DNA of 10,122 nucleotides from a bacterium (GTDB lineage: Bacteria > UBA9089), in contig DNCN01000077.1 in NCBI GenBank assembly GCA_003485015.1, forward strand, positions 1 to 10,122, written 5' to 3'. Positions within the stretch are counted from its first letter, which is position 1. Every line of letters starts with the position of its first letter. Of this stretch, positions 1 to 7,251 are shown one piece after another. Position numbers and translations under genes: made by a program. The notes under the pieces were generated by a model. It was given only the letters and a program-made list of their open reading frames with translations, made no database searches and was not told the origin of the DNA.

Positions 1-46
1 ATGGAGAGAAGATAAAATTTGGATCACATTCTACCTTGGGAGATGG

Positions 47-107
47 AATTTCTCCTCCATGTGTAAACACCACTCCAAAATAGGACAGATAATTTCTCCT
101 GTGTAAA
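47..107. repeat. Imperfect direct repeat in the gene-free left end
   Basis: AATTTCTCCT followed by GTGTAAA occurs at 47-67, with four extra bases CCAT between the two blocks, and again at 91-107 with no spacer. Both copies lie downstream of the operon's last stop. Such paired short repeats can be a remnant of an insertion-element end or of a small intergenic repeat, but no terminal inverted repeat or transposase is visible in this window. Confidence 0.45.
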
Positions 108-125
108 GAGATAGATAGGAAGAAT

Positions 126-140
126 AAATACAATGTATTT
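126..140. repeat. AT-rich 15-bp palindrome downstream of the operon
   Basis: AAATACA, one base, then TGTATTT is a perfect 7-bp inverted repeat. It lies about 60 bases beyond the stop of the last gene. The stem is too AT-rich and the spacer too short for a convincing intrinsic terminator. It could be a protein-binding site or chance in AT-rich DNA. Confidence 0.35.
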
Positions 141-201
141 TAACTACCCCTTCCTTTTTAACTATTTTTCTAGCAAATGGTTATCCCCAGCGTACTTTTA
201 A

Positions 202-1974
202 TCAAGTACCTAAAATTTGGTAAAAATTATAATCAATTTTCTTTGGCCCAAAACTCTCTTTAAATTGGCGAACTCCAACTAACTCTCTTCCGCCAACCAA
301 ACTACTTCCAAAGTTAAAGTAACCCCATTTACGGCAGGCATCTCTAATTGCTTCTTTAATGAGAAGATTGTTAGGGGAAGAAAAGGCATACTGTTTATAA
401 AAAGCACCACTTCCATATATAACTTGATCACCACCATAAAAGAGTAAAATTCCTGCAATCCTTTTATTATCTAACTCAGCAACCCATAATTTTACCATTT
501 TTGAGGCTATCTTGGCAATATTTATGAAGAATTCTAAGGGATACGGTGGATTTTTCCTTCCCCATCGTTTAGCAGAATCAAGGTACATTTCATAATAATC
601 GAGAAAGGCTTCTGTAGAATTATCCACATAAATCTTAACTCCGCATTTTTCTGCTTTTCGACAACGGTTCCGTGCGTAACTTGTGAAATTATGGTTCCAA
701 ATTTCATTAAATTCCTTATTTATATCTAAGATATGAGTATATGATCTTCCTTTTTTATAAAGAAGTGGTAAATTAACTGTAGATATTGGATTTGGAATTA
801 TAGAAATGCCGCCAATATTAAGTCCTTCAAACACAGATTTGAGAGCTTTGAGGATCAATTCTATATCTCTATATCCAATCGAATGGACAGAGACCAATCC
901 ACCATAAGTTCCAGCATACGATGACTCGATCCAGCCTTTCCCATTCTGTAATACTCCAACCCATAGACCAGGTAGATAGACTATCCTTTCCTCAGAAAGT
1001 TTAAATTTAATAACAATACTTTTGCACCCACCATAAGTTGTTTCTAGTACTTTTCGCCATTCATTCGAATGGTAAAAAGTAATTTCATTGCTTTGAGATA
1101 GAGCTAGCCATTCTTCCTCTGAAAAATCTTTTGCAACAGAGACCTCTATCTCTGTCTTGTTTCTATGTCTTCTCTTTCTTTTTTTGAAAAGAAGTATATA
1201 ATCTATATAAACACCTTCGGTCATTTCTATCTCCCTTACATCTTCGTTCATTAAAAGAATCGCCTCTGCTATTTTTTCTATCAGGCAAGGAATTTCAGAG
1301 ATAGAAAATTTAGATCTTAATTCAAGTAATTTCGTTTTTTCAATAACTTGATGAGACCCTCTAACTGGTCGATATACTTCTATATCTAAACCCACTTTTA
1401 AAAAACTTTTCAAATAGTCACCCAAACGCCGTTGTCTAGTAATATACCCATCATCTCCACGGTAAACCCAACCACTTCCAATCTTATCTATCAAAAGTAG
1501 ATTCCCGCCTTCTCTTAGGACCCTAGCAATCTCTGTTACTGTCTTTATAAACTTATCTCCAAGAATATTACAAAGCACATAGCAACAAATAGTAATATCA
1601 AGGCACCCGTCCTTGAATGGCAATTTAGATCCACTGGCTTGGATGAACCTAGCATTATTCTTATTTAGTGACTCCTTTTTGGCCAGGGAGATCATTTGAT
1701 CGACTGGATCAAGACCAACAATGAATAACACTTCATTTGCCAACCATGAGGTAATTCGTCCCGTACCACATCCTAAATCAAGTGTTTTTTCATCTCCTCT
1801 AAGACATAGATATTTTGAAAGTGCTTTCTTATGTAATTGGTCAATGAGTAGATTCTTCCATCCTTCGAAATCATCAGGATCAATAACTGCCCTTAATCTT
1901 CCTTTTTCGGTCATCTTTCTCCAATGTTTATATTGAGCTTCTTCATCAAATTCTATTCCTTCATCAATATTCAT
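202..1974 (-). CDS. SAM methyltransferase fused to FemAB/BioF2-like GNAT acyltransferase
   Basis: A 590-residue two-domain protein and the last gene seen in the operon. The N-terminal class I methyltransferase (about 40-260) has TLDLGCGTGRI (64-74), IVGLDPVDQMI (85-95), ASGSKLPFKDGCLD (113-126) and VLREGGNLLLID (152-163). A very basic joint, KKRKRRHRNK (264-273), precedes a FemAB/BioF2-like (Acetyltransf_6 type) domain: FYHSNEWRKVL (300-310), YARNRCRKAEKCGVKIY (433-449), LWVAELDNKRIAGILLFYGG (496-515), FGSS (555-558) and FKESFG (571-576). The C-terminal domain could acylate an amino sugar such as the one the damaged aminotransferase would have made; this is inference. ATG 1974 is preferred to the TTG at 1992 because AGGAG (1984-1980) lies five bases before it. 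The gene is AT-richer than those at the far end of the operon. Sequencing error at an A7 run near the joint is a lesser alternative to a true fusion. Confidence 0.87.
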   Translation of the reverse strand: MNIDEGIEFDEEAQYKHWRKMTEKGRLRAVIDPDDFEGWKNLLIDQLHKKALSKYLCLRGDEKTLDLGCGTGRITSWLANEVLFIVGLDPVDQMISLAKKESLNKNNARFIQASGSKLPFKDGCLDITICCYVLCNILGDKFIKTVTEIARVLREGGNLLLIDKIGSGWVYRGDDGYITRQRRLGDYLKSFLKVGLDIEVYRPVRGSHQVIEKTKLLELRSKFSISEIPCLIEKIAEAILLMNEDVREIEMTEGVYIDYILLFKKRKRRHRNKTEIEVSVAKDFSEEEWLALSQSNEITFYHSNEWRKVLETTYGGCKSIVIKFKLSEERIVYLPGLWVGVLQNGKGWIESSYAGTYGGLVSVHSIGYRDIELILKALKSVFEGLNIGGISIIPNPISTVNLPLLYKKGRSYTHILDINKEFNEIWNHNFTSYARNRCRKAEKCGVKIYVDNSTEAFLDYYEMYLDSAKRWGRKNPPYPLEFFINIAKIASKMVKLWVAELDNKRIAGILLFYGGDQVIYGSGAFYKQYAFSSPNNLLIKEAIRDACRKWGYFNFGSSLVGGRELVGVRQFKESFGPKKIDYNFYQILGT

Positions 1975-3106
1975 TTTTTCTCCTCTTTTCAATCAAGATT
2001 TTGTAAAGAGATTCCATATGTTCTGCATGTTTATAATGATCTGCTCGCTCAGAAACAATATCAAAATTTCTCCTGGCGAAATCTTTACGTAAATCATCCT
2101 TTTCTATTAATTCGACAATATGGTTTATAAGAAAGATTATATCAGTGGTTGCCTCCCACATTGGGCCTTTTATATGTAACTTGACTGGAACAAGATAGCC
2201 ATTATATCCATTTGTAATCCACTCCCTATTTGATGGTAGATCGCTAACCACAGGAGCTACTCCACAGGCCATAGCTTCCAAGAGTGAAAGCGATGTGGCA
2301 TCTGTAACTGGAATGGACACAAAGATATCTGAGGCCACCAAGTATTGAGGAACATCCATATGAGTAACTTTTCCGATAAGATATACAAACTTAGTGAGTC
2401 CCAATGATTCAATCATCTCACTCAATCTTTCTTTAAAATCCCCCTCGCCCAAAAATAAAAACTTTGCAGAAGGTACTTTTTTAAGAATGGCCGGAATAGC
2501 TTTAATAAGACTCTCTAAATTATACTTGGGGTTGAAGTTTCTCATACTTATTACAACTTTTGAATCTCCCAAACAGAACTTATCTCGGATATCAGAGGCT
2601 ATTTTTGGGTTAAACTGGCTTAAATTAACCCCCCACTGGATGTTCATTATCTTATCTCTCTGGGCACCGAAGAAGATGGCTTTACTTCCTAACGCTTCAG
2701 AATCTACAGTGATTAAATCTGCTTTTTCTAAAGTAAATTTAGCCATTTCTAGGTTGTATTCAGAAGCGTAAGGATTTAGGAACAAATCCGATCTCCAAGG
2801 GGTAAGAACAAATGGGTGAAAGTCTGTCATTGCAGCCCAGTATCCATAAGGGGGAATGAAATGGGCATGGAGGAGATCTGGTTGAATTGCCTGGATAATC
2901 CTTCGAATCTCGTGCACCTTGGCTATAAAAGAGCTGTGCCCCAACTGCATATAGTGAGATATCACCTTCTCTTTCAAATTATAGACTTTTACACCTTCTA
3001 TCTCTGGAGTATCTATAGAGATAAGAGAAACCTTATGCCCTTTTTTAACAAAGTAGCTAAGCCATCTTATAGTATGAAAACCCCCACCAAGATAGCATAT
3101 CTTCAT
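1964..3106 (-). CDS. GT4-type glycosyltransferase
   Basis: A 380-residue GT-B glycosyltransferase. The N-terminal acceptor domain starts KICYLGGGFHTIRWL and has LLHAHFIPPYGYWAA (78-92) and LTPWRSD (101-107). The C-terminal domain has VVISMRNFNPKYNLESLI (184-201), FLFLGEGDF (216-224), YLIGKVTHMDVPQYL (242-256) and DATSLSLLEAMACGVAPVV (269-287). Two positions differ from the usual family pattern. The first acid of the EX7E pair is D269, with E277 second; this is an accepted variant. The usual WGSD is WRSD, with an AGA codon one transition away from GGA. The gene overlaps its upstream neighbour by 4 bp and the downstream gene by 11 bp, indicating coupling. It probably adds a sugar near the end of the assembly path; donor and acceptor are not evident. 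Confidence 0.9.
   Translation of the reverse strand: MKICYLGGGFHTIRWLSYFVKKGHKVSLISIDTPEIEGVKVYNLKEKVISHYMQLGHSSFIAKVHEIRRIIQAIQPDLLHAHFIPPYGYWAAMTDFHPFVLTPWRSDLFLNPYASEYNLEMAKFTLEKADLITVDSEALGSKAIFFGAQRDKIMNIQWGVNLSQFNPKIASDIRDKFCLGDSKVVISMRNFNPKYNLESLIKAIPAILKKVPSAKFLFLGEGDFKERLSEMIESLGLTKFVYLIGKVTHMDVPQYLVASDIFVSIPVTDATSLSLLEAMACGVAPVVSDLPSNREWITNGYNGYLVPVKLHIKGPMWEATTDIIFLINHIVELIEKDDLRKDFARRNFDIVSERADHYKHAEHMESLYKILIEKRRKNEY
1980..1984 (-). promoter_or_regulatory. Ribosome binding site AGGAG that fixes the start at 1974
   Basis: AGGAG lies five bases ahead of ATG 1974 and inside the 3' end of the preceding glycosyltransferase gene. It would fall inside the coding sequence if the TTG at 1992 were used, so it decides for the ATG. 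Confidence 0.75.
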
Positions 3107-4041
3107 AGTAGGATCTTATCAATCTCCCTTAATTGCTTTTCTAAGGAGTAGTTATCTTCAATATATTCTCTATACTCTGTTGAGTTGTAATTGCCATTCA
3201 AAACCATATTCTTAAACTCTGAAATAGTATTAAAGATGTATCTATCCGGGTATAAATCTCTTGCCCCTGGCCAGTTATGGATGAGAGGTTTAATCCCTCT
3301 GGCCATGGCCTCCATGATACCTACTGGGCACCCTTCTCCGATGCTTGTTGAGAGGATGTAATCCTTATCTTCAAGCCAATCACTTACCTTGTCAACCCAA
3401 CCATAGAGCTTAACATTATCCCCTATTCCCATATCTCTAACTAAATTCTCAAAATAGAGCTGGTATCTGGTCTGTTCGTGAAAGCCAGCAATGTGGAGTT
3501 TATAGTTGGGGTCTACATCGACTAAACACTTTATGCATTGGAGCAAGAGCGAGGGATTCTTCTTATGATTGAGATAGCCCACATAGGCCAGGTGATGGCC
3601 GTTCTTTCTCTCTTTAAAGTTGAACCTCTCAAGATTAATGCCATTATGAATAATATGTGTCTTGACTCTATTCTCAAGATCAAAGATCTTCTTCTTGAGA
3701 ACTTCTCTTACATGTTCGGCTACAAAGATTAGATCATCTACATTCTCCCAATTTACTTGGTCGGGCATATTTGAGTAAACTTCTGAGTAGTGGAGCCTGA
3801 TCACTACTTTGCATCTCTTACTCAGCCTTGAGCCATAGATGGCCAGTTCATCACACCACTCAAACCAGGAGAGATCACTCCAGATCATCAGTTCATAGAG
3901 ATCTTTAAGCATTCTTTTAAGCTCGTTCTGGTTAGAGGGGGTCTGTTTAGGAGAGAAGGTCTTTACCTCATGAGTCTTTTTTAGGTAATCAATGATATCT
4001 CCCAAGAATTTTCCGTTTTCAAAGAAGATAGCAATCTTCAT
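3103..4041 (-). CDS. GT4-type (GT-B fold) glycosyltransferase, short form
   Basis: A 312-residue retaining glycosyltransferase of the GT4 type, a little shorter than usual because its N-terminal half is compact. The N-terminal domain (about 1-145) starts KIAIFFENG and contains LIFVAEHVREVL (104-115). The C-terminal donor-binding domain begins after IIHNGINLERF (130-140), with LAYVGYLNHKKNP (151-163), LHIAGF (182-187), VKLYGWVDKVSDWL (210-223) and EGCPVGIMEAMARG (236-249). E236 and E244 form the EX7E pair that contacts the nucleotide sugar in this family. GGAG at 4050-4047, five bases before ATG 4041, supports the start, which overlaps the upstream stop by 4 bp. It differs from the CgeB-like copies, so it likely forms another linkage in the same glycan. 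The sugar is unknown. Confidence 0.9.
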   Translation of the reverse strand: MKIAIFFENGKFLGDIIDYLKKTHEVKTFSPKQTPSNQNELKRMLKDLYELMIWSDLSWFEWCDELAIYGSRLSKRCKVVIRLHYSEVYSNMPDQVNWENVDDLIFVAEHVREVLKKKIFDLENRVKTHIIHNGINLERFNFKERKNGHHLAYVGYLNHKKNPSLLLQCIKCLVDVDPNYKLHIAGFHEQTRYQLYFENLVRDMGIGDNVKLYGWVDKVSDWLEDKDYILSTSIGEGCPVGIMEAMARGIKPLIHNWPGARDLYPDRYIFNTISEFKNMVLNGNYNSTEYREYIEDNYSLEKQLREIDKILL

Positions 4042-5186
4042 TGACTCTCCATTATTTGAATTAGCCTTTTCATCCGATGAAGAAAGGTATGTTCTTCTAA
4101 AGCCCTCCTCTGGGCATTTGAGGCAATAATTTCGCGCTCATCCGGATGGGCAAGGTAGTAGGTTATCTTTTCTCGTAGTTCTTCTATCTCCTTAAAATAG
4201 ACAATCTCATTTCCAAAGGATTTGATTAACTCCGGATTAAAACTACTCAACATAAAGACACCACAGACGGCAATGTTAAAAGTCGAAGTGTTTAAATGTT
4301 TTGATGTGGGTAGATTCAAGTTTATATTTGTGGCATTGTAGAGTTTGACCAGTTCTTCTCGATTCTCAATGAATGGATGGAAGGAAATGCCGGGAGACTC
4401 TTCAATCCCCCTCCAACCCTCATCGCCATAAAGCTCGATTCCAAAATCTTTTATTCCTGCAATTACATCTTTGCGGAATTTGGACATAGCGGCCCAATGC
4501 AATACAATAAGTTCCTCCCTCACTTTAGATTCAAGTTGGTTGCGAAGAAACTCCCTATCCCCATCCCTTATCCGATTCAGTTCTTCTAAGGTTAAGATTA
4601 GATGGTCGATTATTGAAGAGGATGTATCCCAGCTGTGCCGTGCAATCAACTTCTCAACCACCTCTTGAGAGAAAAACCTGTCAATTCCCTCCTTATGTCG
4701 CTTATACCAAATATCATAATTACATCCACCGGCAAAACTGATCTCGCATCCATATCTTTTCTGGTCACTATCTGATAACGGAATGTACTTAAATACCTTT
4801 GGGTTGGCCGCTAAAGGGAGGAGGAAGACCCGGCTATGGCCAGAGTTCTTCATTTCATTGAGGTAAGATTCTCCAACGACCAAGGGAATGAGGTTCTTTG
4901 TCGGTGTAACTTCTGCCAGAACCTGGGGTTCTGTCGTAATCCAGGATAGGATTGGGATGTTTACCACATCCAAAACCTCAGGGCAAAGACCAACATTATT
5001 TGCCGTGAAGATAAAATTGGGGTTGAGTTCCTTTAGATTTCTAAGTATGATCCGAATTGAGTCTTTACGATTTATAACAGGGATAACAACGACCTCGTGG
5101 CCAAGCTCCTTCATTGCCTCCACAGAATCAGAGACAATATAGTGCCACGAGTTTCTGTTGGCACTAATAAGAACTAATATCTTCAT
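4038..5186 (-). CDS. CgeB-like family glycosyltransferase (copy 4, divergent)
   Basis: A 382-residue member of the CgeB-like family, counted from ATG 5186. Motifs: ILVLISAN near the N-terminus, LSWITTEP (80-87) where the other intact copies have WFVNNP or WFVDSP, FLLPLAANPKVF (121-132), CEISFAGG (147-154), ELYGDEGW (251-258), YNATNINLN (283-291), NIAVCGVFMLSSF (304-316) and LEEHTF (363-368). The core ends in LSSF rather than LTDY, so it probably uses a different donor or acceptor (inference). A GTG at 5204 could add six residues. ATG 5186 is preferred because it matches the MKI/MRI starts of relatives, though neither start has a strong ribosome binding site. The gene follows the broken aminotransferase after 42 bp, an unusually loose junction here, and overlaps the next gene by 4 bp. 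Confidence 0.87.
   Translation of the reverse strand: MKILVLISANRNSWHYIVSDSVEAMKELGHEVVVIPVINRKDSIRIILRNLKELNPNFIFTANNVGLCPEVLDVVNIPILSWITTEPQVLAEVTPTKNLIPLVVGESYLNEMKNSGHSRVFLLPLAANPKVFKYIPLSDSDQKRYGCEISFAGGCNYDIWYKRHKEGIDRFFSQEVVEKLIARHSWDTSSSIIDHLILTLEELNRIRDGDREFLRNQLESKVREELIVLHWAAMSKFRKDVIAGIKDFGIELYGDEGWRGIEESPGISFHPFIENREELVKLYNATNINLNLPTSKHLNTSTFNIAVCGVFMLSSFNPELIKSFGNEIVYFKEIEELREKITYYLAHPDEREIIASNAQRRALEEHTFLHRMKRLIQIMESQ
4047..4050 (-). promoter_or_regulatory. Ribosome binding site GGAG for the GT4 gene at 3103-4041
   Basis: GGAG lies five bases before ATG 4041 and inside the last codons of the upstream gene, which supports a coupled start at the ATGA overlap. Confidence 0.6.
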
Positions 5187-5514
5187 CTTTTTACCACTTT
5201 TCACTGCGTAAATGATAAGAAGGTTTATTCAAGAATTAGATCCTTTATATTCTTGGATTAATTTGGATAGCTCTTTTATCTCGTCACCCTTTAATTCTGG
5301 AAACATTGGTAGAGAGAGGATCTCTCGGGCACACCCCTCACTGACGGGAAAGTCCCCTTCCTTATGGCCAAGATGTTTATAGGCCGGCTGGAGATGCAAT
5401 GGGAGAGGGTAATGTATTCCAGGAAATACACCGTTGGATTCTAAAAATTTTCTCAATCCATCCCGATCCCCTGTTCGAATGACATAGAGATGGTAGACGT
5501 GCCGGACATAATCC

Positions 5515-5530
5515 GCACAGTAAGGTAGGC
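5515..5530 (-). other. Deletion junction in the aminotransferase gene
   Basis: On the minus strand, GGA GCC TAC ends the N-terminal PLP-lysine motif (NLGAY, last codon 5527-5525). CTA CCT TAC TGT GCG GAT TAT, in another frame starting at 5528, opens the C-terminal part (LPYCADY). The two parts share a few bases (CCTAC-like), so a deletion at short microhomology is possible. The exact breakpoint cannot be fixed without an intact relative. Confidence 0.65.
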
Positions 5531-5682
5531 TCCAAGATTCTTGCCTGGATAGAAGCTGAAGCAACCAATATCACCGATTCCACCGACTCGTCTTCCTCGG
5601 TACTCTGCGCCATGGGCCTGGCAGGCATCTTCGATCACTCTAATACTGTATTTTTGGGCTATTTCAAAAATAGGGTTCATAT

Positions 5683-5711
5683 CGCCGGCTGACCATAGAA
5701 ATGGACAGGGG
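5683..5711 (-). other. Paired compensating one-base indels inside the aminotransferase motif
   Basis: As read, residues 130-139 are PCPFLWSAGD, which does not fit the family. Shifting the frame by one base between a run of four C (minus strand, 5711-5708) and the GCGAT at 5685-5681 gives VHFYGQPA, the expected conserved sequence of DegT-type aminotransferases (IIPVHxYGQPADM). One extra C in the run and one lost base between 5684 and 5683 explain the whole segment. The reading frame before and after is normal. Confidence 0.8.
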
Positions 5712-6096
5712 ATAATGGCCCTAGTCTTTTCGGTAATGGCTTTTTCTATCTTTGAGACATCAATATTATGGGTGTTAATATCTATATCGACAAACTTTAT
5801 CTTTGCCCCACAATGACTAATCGCCTCGGTGGTGGCAATGAAGGTATTGGGTACGGTGATAACCTCACCCCCTTCCCTGATTCCACAGGCAAGAAGGGCC
5901 AGATGAAGAGCAGATGTTCCAGAGCTCGTTCCCACACAATGCCTTGTTCCACAGAATTTAGCAAACCCCTCTTCAAAACTAGATACACTTGGCCCAAGAA
6001 TGAAAGATGACTCCTCAATGATACTGGTTATGCATTCCAAAATCTCATCTTTGATCGCTTCATACTGACGTCTGAGATCGACCATGGGAATAGCCA

Positions 6097-7251
6097 TTAG
6101 ACAACCTCCTTCATCACTCCTAAGATTTCTTTCATTCGATGGAGATAGGTATGCTCCTTCAAAACCCGCTCTTGGGCCCTTTTGGCCAATCTCTTACGCT
6201 CGCTGGGGTGTTCCAAATAATATTCAATGAGTAACCTAAGGTCTTTGCTCTCTCTATAAAAGACTATCTCCTCGTTCAGATCGAACATCTGGGTTAGATC
6301 AGATCGATAATCAGTAAGGACAAAACCTCCACAGGATGAGATATCGAGTATCCTTGGGGTTATTGCTGTCTTCAGTTGGGGCTTCGTCATATTCAGGTTG
6401 ATCTCACTTGCATTATACAGCTTTGGCAGTTCCAAGTGGTAATCTATATGACCAAGGAATCGAACCCTCCTGTCGATTAATTCTCTCCACCCTTTATCCC
6501 CATAGAGGTGAAGACCCAAATCATAAATCTCTTCAATTACCTCCTTCTTGGAGATGGCACTGGCAGCATACTCAAGGGATGCCCTAATCTCAGTCATATC
6601 TTTAAAATCTTTAAGAAGAGCCTCAGATCCACTTTTACTTGCCTCTAAGATATCTTCAACTTCAAGAAGGGGATTCTGAGCTAAAAGTCTAACGGCCTCA
6701 TCAATCAAAGTCTTTGACTCTCTACTCTTCGAATTCTCACAACATCTCTTATAATAAGAATAGGTAGAGTTCCCCACAAAACTTATCCTACATTGATACT
6801 TCGCTATATCTTCTTTGGAGAGTGATATCTTTTTAAATACCTTGGGGTTAGTGGCTCCAGGTAAATAATAGACCTTCTCAAAACCAAGGTCTTTAAGTCC
6901 TCTAATCCACTTCCTATCCACTACAAATAGTAGAGCATACCTATTAACACACTCTTTGGGGAATGTCCAATAAGATGGGCTATCCACAAACCAACAGACA
7001 TAGTGAATCTTCATCAAGGTCACTAAATATGAGACAAATCCGAGATAATTGATTCCAAAGACAAAATCAGGACCAAATCTTTTGATCAATGCTATGATGT
7101 CATCAGGAGTTAGTAACTTTTCTTCTGGATCCCCTGATCGGCTTAGATCAAGAACCTCTACGGTAAACCCAAGCTCCTTGAACGCCTCTATGACATCCTT
7201 GAGGATATAAGGGACTATAGAGCCTCCAGTCTTGAAGATAAATATCCTCAT
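6097..7251 (-). CDS. CgeB-like family glycosyltransferase (copy 3)
   Basis: An intact 384-residue glycosyltransferase of the same family as the gene at 8309-9493. Motifs in order: CWFVDSP (86-92), YYLPGATNPKVF (128-139), CRISFVG (154-160), HLYGDKGW (248-255), YNASEINLN (279-287), the core LDISSCGGFVLTDY (302-315), EHPSER (347-352) and VLKEHTY (363-369). The ATG at 7251 overlaps the upstream TGA by 4 bp and has AGAGGT (7263-7258) six bases ahead, which supports this start. The TAA at 6097-6099 shares one base with the aminotransferase start (TAATG). The C-terminus ends MKEVV, close to the MKEVI end of the broken first copy, which suggests these copies arose by duplication. Position between a methyltransferase and an aminotransferase points to assembly of a modified glycan; the donor sugar is unknown. 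Confidence 0.9.
   Translation of the reverse strand: MRIFIFKTGGSIVPYILKDVIEAFKELGFTVEVLDLSRSGDPEEKLLTPDDIIALIKRFGPDFVFGINYLGFVSYLVTLMKIHYVCWFVDSPSYWTFPKECVNRYALLFVVDRKWIRGLKDLGFEKVYYLPGATNPKVFKKISLSKEDIAKYQCRISFVGNSTYSYYKRCCENSKSRESKTLIDEAVRLLAQNPLLEVEDILEASKSGSEALLKDFKDMTEIRASLEYAASAISKKEVIEEIYDLGLHLYGDKGWRELIDRRVRFLGHIDYHLELPKLYNASEINLNMTKPQLKTAITPRILDISSCGGFVLTDYRSDLTQMFDLNEEIVFYRESKDLRLLIEYYLEHPSERKRLAKRAQERVLKEHTYLHRMKEILGVMKEVV
6105..6110 (-). promoter_or_regulatory. Ribosome binding site AGGAGG of the aminotransferase gene
   Basis: A full AGGAGG lies seven bases before ATG 6097, within the last codons of the upstream glycosyltransferase. It is the strongest Shine-Dalgarno site I found in the window and belongs to a gene that is now broken. 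Confidence 0.75.

Larger units (their letters stand above)
1..201. other. Gene-free region downstream of the operon
   Basis: I see no supported reading frame with a start and ribosome binding site on either strand. It contains the direct repeat and the palindrome listed separately, plus a weak inverted match between bases 1-10 (ATGGAGAGAA) and 50-60 (TTCTCCTCCAT). No GC-rich hairpin with a T-run is present on the minus strand after the stop at 202. Confidence 0.5.
5229..6097 (-). pseudogene. DegT/DnrJ/EryC1-family sugar aminotransferase, internally deleted and frameshifted
   Basis: Members of this family are PLP enzymes that convert keto-sugar nucleotides to amino sugars. The N-terminal frame (6097-5453, 214 codons) has MVDLRRQYEAIKDEI, the cofactor-contact motif SSGTSALHLAL (58-68), IEDACQAHGAEY (155-166) and FSFYPGKNLGAY (180-191), where K186 is the expected PLP lysine. 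Just after this motif the sequence jumps to the C-terminal end of the family in another frame: ADYVRHVYHLYVI, GIHYPLPLHLQPAY and ILSLPMFPEL, ending at 5229. About 90 residues of a usual length near 370 are missing, and the N-terminal frame runs on for about 23 unrelated residues. A second lesion lies at 5683-5711. Start ATG 6097 is firm: AGGAGG sits seven bases upstream. The intact enzyme most resembles the 3-keto-sugar aminotransferase branch (WlbC/QdtB/FdtB type), but that is uncertain. Real decay and sequence error cannot be separated here. Confidence 0.88.

Noticed and set aside
39..55. GGAGA-TCTCC hairpin at the left end as a terminator
   Set aside because: The stem is only 5 bp, no T-run follows, and it is far from the last stop codon.
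5515..5530. Programmed ribosomal frameshift joining the two aminotransferase parts
   Set aside because: There is no slippery heptamer, and a frameshift could not restore the roughly 90 missing residues.
5229..5564. The aminotransferase C-terminal part as a separate small gene starting at the TTG at 5564
   Set aside because: The first residues are out-of-frame translation of the PLP-lysine motif, and there is no ribosome binding site; only the part after about 5528 is real family sequence.
5377..5628. Minus-strand reading frame of 83 codons over the aminotransferase junction
   Set aside because: It is a third frame across two identifiable protein parts, with no family motifs and no ribosome binding site.
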